Shown one piece after another: positions 5,227 to 10,805 of a DNA stretch of 10,805 nucleotides. Location of the stretch: assembly GCA_035549615.1 (NCBI GenBank), contig DASZQO010000001.1:1-10805 (forward strand). Reading direction: 5' to 3'. The notes under the pieces are model-generated. The model searched no databases, was not told the origin of the DNA, and worked only from the letters and a program-made list of their open reading frames with translations. How positions within the stretch are numbered: position 1 is the stretch's first letter; each line of letters starts with the position of its first letter. This DNA comes from JAKAWQ01 sp035549615 (GTDB lineage: Bacteria > Pseudomonadota > Alphaproteobacteria > Acetobacterales > Acetobacteraceae). Both the position numbers and the translations under genes were made by a program.

Positions 5227-7554
5227 TTGCGTCGTATCGGTTCAGCACTTCTTGCGGTTGCGTTCTGCCTGATCCTGTTGCCGGCTCCCACGGTGGCACA
5301 GGCGCCGGCGGCGGCCGCGCCCGCCGCCGGGGGCCAGGCAGACGGCCAGGCGGACCGGATCGCGGCGATCCGGGTCGTTGGGAATCAGCGGATCGAGACC
5401 AGCACGATCCTCTCCTACATGCTGCTCGAGCCTGGTGATCCTTTCGACCCGAGCCTGATGGACCGCAGTCTCAAGACTCTTTACGCGACCGGCCTCTTCA
5501 GCGATGTCAAGCTCGCTCGAGAGGGTAACGTGCTCGTCGTGACCGTGAGCGAGAATCCGGTCGTGAACGTGGTTGCCTTCGAGGGCAACCATGAGCTCAC
5601 CGATGCGCAGCTCAGCCAGGCCATCACGCTCCGCCCGCGCGCGGTCTTCACCCCGGACGTTGCCGAGTCGGATCGGGAGAAAATTCTCGGGCTCTACGCG
5701 CAGAGGGGGTATTACGCGGCAACGGTGGTGCCGAAGATCATCAAGCTGCCCGAGAACCGGGTCAATGTGGTCTTCGAAATCAATGACGGGCCGGCGACCT
5801 ACATCAGCCGCATCGTCTTCGTCGGCAATCATGCCTTCAGCGCCAGCACGCTCTCGGGCGTGATCAGCTCCCGCGAGGAAGCGTGGTGGCGGTTCTTCAG
5901 CAACGCCGACAGCTACAATCCCCAGCGCGTCGAATACGACGAAGAGCTGCTGCGCCGGTTCTATCTCCGCAACGGCTATGTCGATTTCGCGGTGACGCAT
6001 GTCCAGGCCGAGCTTTCCCCGGATCATCGCTCCTTCGTTCTGACGTTCGTGCTGAGCGAGGGCAGCCGCTACCACGTGAGCGCGGTCTCGGTCGTCTCTC
6101 ACGTGCCGAAAGTGTCCGGCGCCTCGCTCCGGTCGCTGGTAGCGATCGGCCCGGGCGACTGGTACGACGGAGACGCCGTCCAGCGATCGGTGCAGGCGAT
6201 TTCCAACCAGCTTCAGAACAACGGCTTCGCCTTTGCCGAAGTCCATCCGGACATCACGCGTGATGCCGAGAAGCATACGGTCGCGCTGGTCTTCAATGTC
6301 GTTGAGGGACCGCACGTCTATATCGAACGCATCGATATCACCGGCAACACCCGTACCGAGGATCAGGTGATCCGCCGCCAGTTCAACCTGGCGGAGGGGG
6401 ATCCGTTCAATGCCGCCTCGATCCAGCAGACCCAGCAGCGCCTCAAGGACCTCAATTACTTCGGCACTGTCAACATCACCACCTCACCGGGTTCGGAGCC
6501 GGACCGGATCATCGTGCACACGGCGGTGACCGAGAAGGCAACCGGTGAGTTCACCATCGGTGGCGGCTATTCGACGGATGTGGGCGCGCTGGTGAATGTC
6601 GGGCTGCAGGAGAACAACATCGTCGGCAGCGGGATCGATGCCGGCATCAGCGGCATCCTCGCGCAGCGGGAAAGCTCGATCGATCTGAATGTGACCGATC
6701 CCTATTTCCTGGGCCGCAATCTGCTGACCGGCATCGATATCTACGACATCACCAACAACAACCAGAGCATTGCGGAGTATAGCGAGAACCGGTACGGCTT
6801 CACGACCAGGCTTGGCTACAATTTCAACGATCACGTTTCGCAGGAATGGAGCTATTCACTGGTCAATCGCGATATCGTCAACATCGCGACCACGGCGAGC
6901 CCCTACATCTTCGCCAACCAGGGCAACAACGTGCTCTCCCAGATCGGCACGACTCTCGTTTTCGACTGGCGCGACAGCAAGATCGACCCGACGCGCGGCT
7001 TCGTGATCAGCGGTGGTGCGGACTATGCGGGGATCGGCGGCAATGCCGACTTCGTCCGGCTGCGCGCTGATGCCGCCTACTACATACCGCTTGACGGGCT
7101 TCTCGGTGATGGCTGGGGGATCGCGGAGCGGGGAAGCTACGGCGATCTCGTCCCGATCCAGCATGAGCAGTCGATCCTCGACAATTTCTATCTTGGTGGC
7201 GCCAATCTCCGCGGCTTCGAGGATGGCGGCGTCGGCCCGCACGATATTTCCACCGGCGACAGTCTTGGCGGGCGCTTTCTCTGGACGGAGTCCACCGAGC
7301 TCAGGTTTCCGCTGCCGGTCAATCGCGATCTCGGTCTCTCCGGGCGTTTGTTCGTGGATACGGGTTCGGACTGGGGTCTCAAGGAGAACCATGGCCCGAT
7401 CACCGACTTCTCCTCCCCTCGGGTCGGCGCGGGTTTCGGCATCTCATGGGATTCGCCGCTTGGCTTGCTCAGCATCGATCTCGGCTACCCGGTCGTGAAG
7501 AAGTCGCTCGATCAGACCCAGGTCTTCCGTTTTGGTTTCGGCACGAGGTTCTAG
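5227..7554 (+). CDS. bamA: Outer membrane protein assembly factor BamA (Omp85)
   Basis: BamA is the central outer-membrane barrel of the BAM complex, which folds and inserts beta-barrel proteins. From TTG 5227 it has 775 residues (E. coli 810). A signal peptide (Arg2-Arg3, hydrophobic core 5-19, cleavage probably near TVA-QA at 22-26) is followed by an Ala/Gly-rich stretch and five POTRA domains starting at about residues 44, 112, 192, 282 and 364; the fifth opens with VYIERIDITGNTRTEDQVIRR. The barrel runs from about 440 to the end, with the Omp85 LRGF motif at 661-664 (usually VRGF/VRGY) and a C-terminal beta-signal TQVFRFGFGTRF ending in Phe. The alternative start GTG 5170 gives 794 residues but an unusually long basic N-terminus. 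Its TAG stop shares one base with the GTG of the next gene. The leader upstream may carry its own promoter. Confidence 0.96.
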   Translation: MRRIGSALLAVAFCLILLPAPTVAQAPAAAAPAAGGQADGQADRIAAIRVVGNQRIETSTILSYMLLEPGDPFDPSLMDRSLKTLYATGLFSDVKLAREGNVLVVTVSENPVVNVVAFEGNHELTDAQLSQAITLRPRAVFTPDVAESDREKILGLYAQRGYYAATVVPKIIKLPENRVNVVFEINDGPATYISRIVFVGNHAFSASTLSGVISSREEAWWRFFSNADSYNPQRVEYDEELLRRFYLRNGYVDFAVTHVQAELSPDHRSFVLTFVLSEGSRYHVSAVSVVSHVPKVSGASLRSLVAIGPGDWYDGDAVQRSVQAISNQLQNNGFAFAEVHPDITRDAEKHTVALVFNVVEGPHVYIERIDITGNTRTEDQVIRRQFNLAEGDPFNAASIQQTQQRLKDLNYFGTVNITTSPGSEPDRIIVHTAVTEKATGEFTIGGGYSTDVGALVNVGLQENNIVGSGIDAGISGILAQRESSIDLNVTDPYFLGRNLLTGIDIYDITNNNQSIAEYSENRYGFTTRLGYNFNDHVSQEWSYSLVNRDIVNIATTASPYIFANQGNNVLSQIGTTLVFDWRDSKIDPTRGFVISGGADYAGIGGNADFVRLRADAAYYIPLDGLLGDGWGIAERGSYGDLVPIQHEQSILDNFYLGGANLRGFEDGGVGPHDISTGDSLGGRFLWTESTELRFPLPVNRDLGLSGRLFVDTGSDWGLKENHGPITDFSSPRVGAGFGISWDSPLGLLSIDLGYPVVKKSLDQTQVFRFGFGTRF
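7543..7548 (+). promoter_or_regulatory. Shine-Dalgarno of the ompH/skp-like gene, sets a GTG start
   Basis: ACGAGG, within the last bamA codons, is 5 bases before GTG 7554. The start yields a proper signal peptide directly, whereas the longer open frame back to 7446 lies inside bamA and has no signal sequence at its end. Confidence 0.6.
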
Positions 7555-8405
7555 TGCGTATTCCCCGTTTTGCCGCCGCTCTCCTGGCGGTTCCCTTGTT
7601 CTTTCCCCGTGCCGGCCTGGCCCAGATGCAACTGGCCCAGGCTGCGCCGCAACAGGGCCCGGGATGGTTCATTCCGGGCCAGTCCCATCCGGCCGCAGCA
7701 CCGGTGCCCGTCCGCCCGGCGCCGCCCCGTCCGGCGCCTGCGCCCGCGCTGCCTTCGGCCACGGAGGCTCAGACAATCCCGCAGCTTCCGGCCCTGCCCA
7801 AGGCGCCACCCCCGCCGGCCGCCGTCATGGGGGTGCTGAGCGTGCCGGATGTCTATCGCCAGTCTACGGCCGTGCAGCAGATCGAAAAAATCATCAATGC
7901 ACGCCGGCTGGCGCTCAACAACGACGCGATCAAGGAGCAGGCGGCCTGGCGGCAAATGCAAGATTCCCTCTCGCATGACCGGGCCAAGCTCACGCCGGAT
8001 CAGATTCGTGCCCGCGAGGCGGCCCTGCAGGATCGGATCACGAAAGCGCAGAAGGAGTTCTCACAGCGCAATCAGCAGATCCAGGAAGCGGCCCAGGTCG
8101 CGATCGCCGAGGTCAACCGCATGCTGATCGCGGTGATTCGTGAGGTCGCCGAGAGTCATGGCATGAATCTGGTGCTGCACCGCGAGCAGGTGGCGCTCAA
8201 CATGAATGCCTTCGATATCACCGACGAGGTGGCGAAGAACCTCAATCTGAGGCTCCCTTCGGTCACGGTTCCACCCAATAGCGAGATGCCGGTGGGATCG
8301 CCGGGGGCACCCGGAGACGCCCCACCAGATGCCGGGTCGGACATGGCGACCGCGCCGGCATTGCCGCTGCCGCCGTCTCCGGCCCGCGCCGCCGCAAAGC
8401 CTTGA
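7554..8405 (+). CDS. skp: OmpH/Skp family periplasmic chaperone with proline-rich flanks
   Basis: Skp/OmpH proteins are trimeric periplasmic chaperones that hold unfolded outer-membrane proteins on the way to BamA. This product has 283 residues against about 161 for E. coli Skp. A signal peptide covers residues 1-23 (MRIPRF basic start, hydrophobic AAALLAVPLFF, cleavage after AGLA). Residues about 46-90 are Pro/Ala rich (17 prolines). The Skp-like domain spans about 91-232: a beta strand VMGVLSVPDVYRQS, long charged helices expected to form the coiled-coil tentacles (INARRLALNNDAIKEQAAWRQMQ through RITKAQKEFSQRNQQIQEAAQ), then the helix and strand VNRMLIAVIREVAESHGMNLVLHREQV. The tail 240-283 is again rich in Pro and Ala. 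Sequence similarity to Skp is modest; position between bamA and lpxD makes the assignment firm. It overlaps bamA by one base and precedes lpxD by 3 bases. Confidence 0.87.
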   Translation: MRIPRFAAALLAVPLFFPRAGLAQMQLAQAAPQQGPGWFIPGQSHPAAAPVPVRPAPPRPAPAPALPSATEAQTIPQLPALPKAPPPPAAVMGVLSVPDVYRQSTAVQQIEKIINARRLALNNDAIKEQAAWRQMQDSLSHDRAKLTPDQIRAREAALQDRITKAQKEFSQRNQQIQEAAQVAIAEVNRMLIAVIREVAESHGMNLVLHREQVALNMNAFDITDEVAKNLNLRLPSVTVPPNSEMPVGSPGAPGDAPPDAGSDMATAPALPLPPSPARAAAKP

Positions 8406-8408
8406 AGA

Positions 8409-9476
8409 ATGCCTGCCGGGAGCCGAGCCGGCGCGGGGGATCCGCGCTTCTATGCGCGTTCCGGGCCACATAGCCTCGCGGATGTGACCCGCGCCGCCGG
8501 CGGGCGGACGGAAGCGGCTGAGCGCCTGCTCTACGGAATCGCGCCGTTGCAGACGGCCAGTCCGGAGGAGGTCAGCTTCCTCGACAATCGTCGTTATCTT
8601 GATGCTCTCGCGGGCACGAGAGCTGGTGCCGTGCTCGTGCATCCCGATCTCGTGTCACGGGTTCCTTCGGGGACAGCCGCGATCGCGACGGATGATCCCC
8701 ATGCCGGATGGGCGCGGGTGGCGGCGCTCTTCCACCCCGTTCCGCCGACGAAGCCCGGGATTCACCCAAGCGCCGTGGTGGGGGAGGGGGCGATCGTCGA
8801 TCCCACTGCGGAAATCGGCCCTCTCGTCGTCATCGGGGCCCGCGCCGAAATCGGGTCGCGCTGCCGGATCGCCGCGGGCGCGGTGATCGGCGAAGGTGTC
8901 GTGATCGGGGCCGACTGCCGCATCGGCACGCTGGCGAGCGTGAGCCATGCCCTTCTGGGCGAGCGGGTGACCATCCATCCGGGCGCGCGAATCGGCCAGG
9001 ACGGATTCGGCTTCGCCATCACCGATGCGGGCTTCCTAAGCGTGCCGCAGCTCGGCCGGGTGCTGCTGGAGGATGATGTCGAGATCGGCGCCAACACGAC
9101 GATCGATCGCGGTTCGGTGCAGGATACCGTGATCGGCGCCGGCACGCGGCTCGACAACCTGGTCCAGATCGGGCACAACGTCCGGATTGGTCGGCTCTGC
9201 GTCATCGTCTCGCAGGCCGGCATTTCCGGATCGACGATCGTCGAAGACTTTGTGATGATCGGGGGGCAGGCAGGCCTTGTCGGGCACCTGCGGATCGGAC
9301 GGAAGGCCAGGCTCGGGGCGCAGGCCGGGGTTATGGCGGACGTGGCGCCGGGCGCGGAGGTTGTGGGCAGCCCGGCCGAGCCCGTACGGATGTTTTTTCG
9401 TCAGATCGCCATCCTGCGGCGGCTGGCGCGTGGGGAATGGCCGGCAAGCCGGCGGAACGGCAGAAAAACGGGCTGA
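8409..9476 (+). CDS. lpxD: UDP-3-O-(3-hydroxyacyl)glucosamine N-acyltransferase
   Basis: LpxD adds the second 3-hydroxyacyl chain, from acyl-ACP, to the amino group of UDP-3-O-acyl-glucosamine, the third step of lipid A synthesis, in the cytoplasm. The 355-residue protein (E. coli 341) has an N-terminal uridine-binding domain (about 12-112, including FLDNRRYLDAL), a left-handed beta helix from about 117 to 320 built from hexapeptide repeats (IHPSAVVGEGAIVDPTAEIG and onward), and a short helical C-terminus. The motif RIGQDGFGFA is at 194-203, and DNLVQIGHNVRIG at 249-261 contains His256, matching the catalytic His239 of E. coli. Start ATG 8409 is 3 bases after the ompH/skp stop, with a GAAG-type ribosome site in the junction. 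It is followed 6 bases later by fabZ, whose acyl-ACP substrates it competes for. Confidence 0.97.
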   Translation: MPAGSRAGAGDPRFYARSGPHSLADVTRAAGGRTEAAERLLYGIAPLQTASPEEVSFLDNRRYLDALAGTRAGAVLVHPDLVSRVPSGTAAIATDDPHAGWARVAALFHPVPPTKPGIHPSAVVGEGAIVDPTAEIGPLVVIGARAEIGSRCRIAAGAVIGEGVVIGADCRIGTLASVSHALLGERVTIHPGARIGQDGFGFAITDAGFLSVPQLGRVLLEDDVEIGANTTIDRGSVQDTVIGAGTRLDNLVQIGHNVRIGRLCVIVSQAGISGSTIVEDFVMIGGQAGLVGHLRIGRKARLGAQAGVMADVAPGAEVVGSPAEPVRMFFRQIAILRRLARGEWPASRRNGRKTG

Positions 9477-9482
9477 GGGCGG

Positions 9483-10004
9483 ATGGACGTAGCGGTTACG
9501 GGCAAGAATGGCGCTGTCGAGGGAGATGGATCCGAAAGCGGATACACGATCGACATTGAGCGCCTGCAGAAACTGCTTCCGCATCGCTATCCGATGTTGA
9601 TGGTTGACCGCATTGTCGACGTGGTGCGTGGGCACTCAGCCATCGGCATCAAGAACGTGACGATGAACGAGCCCTATTTCCAAGGGCATTTCCCTGGCCA
9701 TCCTGTCGTGCCGGGGGTCATGATTGTCGAGAGCATGGCCCAGACTTCGGCCGCCCTGGTGCTCGAAACGCTCGGGCAGGACGCGGAAGGCAAGGTCGTC
9801 TATTTCATGTTCATCGACAACGCGAAGTTTCGCCGTCCCGTCACACCCGGAGACCAGATGCGGATCCGGGTGAGGAAAGAGCGCCAGCGCGCCAATGTAT
9901 GGAAATTCGGGGCGGTCGCCATGGTTGACGGACAGATCGTGGCGGAAGCGGCGTATGCGGCGATGATCATGAACCCCGCCGAGCTTCGCTCGCGCAAACT
10001 CTGA
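9483..10004 (+). CDS. fabZ: 3-hydroxyacyl-ACP dehydratase
   Basis: FabZ removes water from 3-hydroxyacyl-ACP to give trans-2-enoyl-ACP in type II fatty acid elongation. It uses the same 3-hydroxyacyl-ACP pool as LpxD, and the balance of the two sets phospholipid versus lipid A output. The 173-residue hot-dog-fold protein (E. coli 151) carries LLPHRYPMLMVDR at 31-43, NEPYFQGHFPGHP at 62-74 with catalytic His69, and Glu83 in VESMAQ, equal to His54 and Glu68 of E. coli. There is an N-terminal extension of about 15 residues with no recognisable feature. The GAGGG before the ATG is only 3 bases away, shorter than ideal, but no better in-frame start is visible before the conserved region. It is the last gene of the cluster here; lpxA does not follow. 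By my count about 70% of the first 60 codons end in G or C, less than in frr (about 85%). Confidence 0.97.
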   Translation: MDVAVTGKNGAVEGDGSESGYTIDIERLQKLLPHRYPMLMVDRIVDVVRGHSAIGIKNVTMNEPYFQGHFPGHPVVPGVMIVESMAQTSAALVLETLGQDAEGKVVYFMFIDNAKFRRPVTPGDQMRIRVRKERQRANVWKFGAVAMVDGQIVAEAAYAAMIMNPAELRSRKL

Positions 10005-10234
10005 AGATGAGCGCGCTTCCGTAAACCCGGGCTCCGTGCCAGGACCATTGAGTCACATCATTAAAAATAATCAATTGTCTCCTTGCGTATGACCGCTCGG
10101 AGCGGGATGGGACTGCGCGCGCTCACCCTCGTTGATCATCCGCCAGGACGACCTCGCAGACGAGGTTCATTGTCAGCATCTGGTTGACTATGCTGATCGG
10201 CCGCCGGAGGGGGCCTGGCAGGAAAGATGCGTGC
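10005..10234. other. Intergenic region after fabZ
   Basis: No supported gene in these 230 bases. No hairpin followed by a T run is seen behind fabZ, so the cluster end is not marked by an obvious intrinsic terminator. The region contains an AT-rich patch at 10056-10076 with ATTA-AAAA-TAAT symmetry (10060-10071) and the palindrome at 10093-10105. A promoter for the small downstream gene might lie here, but no good -35/-10 pair was found. Confidence 0.5.
10093..10105. repeat. 13-base palindrome, possible operator
   Basis: CCGCTCGGAGCGG is a perfect palindrome with a single central G. As RNA it would give only a short stem with a tight loop, so a DNA-binding site is the likelier reading if it has a function. 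It lies about 20 bases after an AT-rich patch and 130 bases before the small gene. Confidence 0.3.
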
Positions 10235-10501
10235 ATGATGTCGGGAATGCCGGTCATTGAGCGGGTTCTGCGTGTCGTTCTGAATGATCCGATCGACACC
10301 GATACAATGGAGCAGGGCCTTGATGTTCTGTCGGCTCGCTTGGGGGTGGACACGCCCCAAACGGTGATTGCGGCGGCGATCGCCGAAGCTGTGCGGAGAG
10401 GATGGCTGCATGACCCGGTCCGGCTCGAGCCGGGTGCCTTGCAGTGCCATTGGCGCCTGGAGCTGACCGCGCGCGGAAGGACTCTCACGTCGCGCAGCTA
10501 G
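10235..10501 (+). CDS. Small hypothetical protein, possibly winged-helix-like
   Basis: I do not recognise this gene. From ATG 10235 it encodes 88 residues ending at TAG 10499-10501; ATG 10238 and 10247 are other starts, and the frame stays open to TTG 10184. AGGA at 10220-10223 is 11 bases before the chosen ATG, rather far. The protein reads as globular: an amphipathic helix (VIERVLRVVLND), an acidic segment IDTDTMEQGLDVLSARLG, a helix TVIAAAIAEAVRRGWL, then DPVRLEPGALQCHWRLELTARG, which looks like a beta hairpin. The helix-helix-hairpin order and the RRGWL turn suggest a small winged-helix fold, but this is inference. By my count 64 of 88 codons end in G or C (73%), similar to the start of fabZ and consistent with coding. 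Opposite-strand frames over the same bases have unnatural Arg/Ser-rich composition. It stands alone between fabZ and bdhA. Confidence 0.55.
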   Translation: MMSGMPVIERVLRVVLNDPIDTDTMEQGLDVLSARLGVDTPQTVIAAAIAEAVRRGWLHDPVRLEPGALQCHWRLELTARGRTLTSRS

Positions 10502-10515
10502 AGCAGATCGTGCTC
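10501..10515. repeat. Short inverted repeat after the small gene
   Basis: GAGCA (10501-10505) and TGCTC (10511-10515) flank GATCG, starting at the last base of the TAG stop. There is no T run after it on the + strand, so it is not a standard intrinsic terminator; it could be the outer edge of an intergenic repeat element that reaches to about 10583. Confidence 0.35.
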
Positions 10516-10561
10516 GACTGATCGCGTGAACATGCCCGCAAAAACAAACAGAGAGAAAGCG

Positions 10562-10583
10562 GTTCGCGTGAGCCGGGGCGAAC
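10562..10583 (-). terminator. Probable intrinsic terminator of bdhA
   Basis: GTTCGC (10562-10567) and GCGAAC (10578-10583) are perfect inverted copies with a 10-base loop. Read on the - strand the hairpin begins 9 bases after the bdhA stop and is followed by CGCTTTCTCTCTGTTTGTTT, a T-rich though broken tract. The stem of 6 is short, so confidence is moderate. Confidence 0.45.
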
Positions 10584-10592
10584 GCAAATGGC

Positions 10593-10805
10593 CTAATGTG
10601 CGACCCAGCCGCCATCGATCGAAAGCGGCGCACCGGTGATCGTCTTCGCCCCATCCGAGCACAGAAACACCGCAAGGGCGCCGATCTCCTCGGGTGTCGA
10701 GAATTTGTGCATTGGCTGCGTCTCGGAAACGAAGCCGGCGATCTCGTCCTCGACCTTGATTCCCTTCTCTTTCGCCCGGTCCTCGATCTGCTTCTGCACG
10801 AGCGG
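10593..10805 (-). CDS. bdhA: 3-hydroxybutyrate dehydrogenase, C-terminal part (5' truncated by window edge)
   Basis: D-3-hydroxybutyrate dehydrogenase oxidises (R)-3-hydroxybutyrate to acetoacetate with NAD+, used when stored polyhydroxybutyrate or ketone bodies are consumed; it is a cytoplasmic short-chain dehydrogenase/reductase of about 260 residues. The last 70 residues are visible, ending at TAG (10595-10593 on the - strand). They show the family C-terminus: PLVQKQI at the start, TQPMHKFSTPEEIGALAVFLCSDGAKTITG, and the closing PLSIDGGWVAH, which is typical of BdhA rather than of FabG-type SDRs that mostly end in MYM or similar. The NAD-binding Gly motif and the Ser-Tyr-Lys active site lie outside the window, so another SDR of the 3-hydroxybutyrate type remains possible. 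The gene runs toward the small + strand gene, unrelated in function to the envelope cluster. Confidence 0.85.
   Translation of the reverse strand, partial: PLVQKQIEDRAKEKGIKVEDEIAGFVSETQPMHKFSTPEEIGALAVFLCSDGAKTITGAPLSIDGGWVAH

Noticed and set aside
5242..6315. A 357-codon - strand frame opposite the bamA POTRA region
   Set aside because: It is the complement shadow of bamA; composition is rich in Arg, Asp and His with no family features.
7446..7553. N-terminal extension of the ompH/skp-like gene into bamA
   Set aside because: It would place residues without signal-peptide character before a complete signal peptide; GTG 7554 has a ribosome site.
10123..10675. Two - strand frames (121 and 179 codons) covering the small gene and part of bdhA
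   Set aside because: Both are Arg/Ser/Pro-rich, and one overlaps the secure bdhA C-terminus on the same strand in another frame; the + strand frame has far better protein character.
1..10805. CRISPR array, tRNA, rRNA, insertion sequence or phage gene
   Set aside because: No spaced direct repeats, no cloverleaf-like sequence, no transposase or integrase motif, and no terminal inverted repeats of useful length were seen in either strand.

Overview
This window looks like a GC-rich alphaproteobacterial chromosome, most like the Rhodospirillales/Acetobacteraceae. The evidence is strong G/C preference at codon third positions, a short single-PDZ RseP, an OmpH/Skp protein with proline-rich flanks, and a neighbouring 3-hydroxybutyrate dehydrogenase. 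The taxonomic placement is inference from gene order and protein character, not from a marker gene search.

Bases 1-10004 hold one long + strand housekeeping cluster with very tight packing: pyrH (5' end cut off by the window), frr, uppS, cdsA, dxr, rseP, then after a leader of about 250 bases bamA, ompH/skp, lpxD and fabZ. This is the classic proteobacterial pyrH-to-fabZ order. It links pyrimidine nucleotide supply (PyrH), ribosome recycling (Frr), isoprenoid precursor and lipid carrier synthesis (Dxr, UppS), phospholipid synthesis (CdsA), envelope stress proteolysis (RseP), outer-membrane protein assembly (BamA and a Skp-like chaperone), lipid A synthesis (LpxD) and type II fatty acid synthesis (FabZ). 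In short, it makes and assembles the envelope. Several junctions overlap by 1-20 bases, and six of the nine genes with a visible start appear to use GTG or TTG.

The only sizeable gap inside the cluster is 4979-5226, which probably carries a hairpin at the rseP end, a nested inverted repeat, and perhaps the bamA promoter. After fabZ the cluster stops: lpxA, which often comes next, is not there. Bases 10005-10234 are non-coding as far as I can see and contain an AT-rich patch and a 13-base palindrome. A small unrecognised gene lies at 10235-10501 (+). A convergent short-chain dehydrogenase, most likely bdhA (PHB/ketone-body metabolism), enters from the right edge on the - strand, with a plausible terminator hairpin behind it.

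I do not see a new defence, mobile or biosynthetic system, CRISPR array, tRNA, rRNA or insertion sequence. The points worth a second look are small: the cluster break before lpxA, the orphan small gene, the enlarged Skp-like protein, and the inverted repeats in the two intergenic regions.
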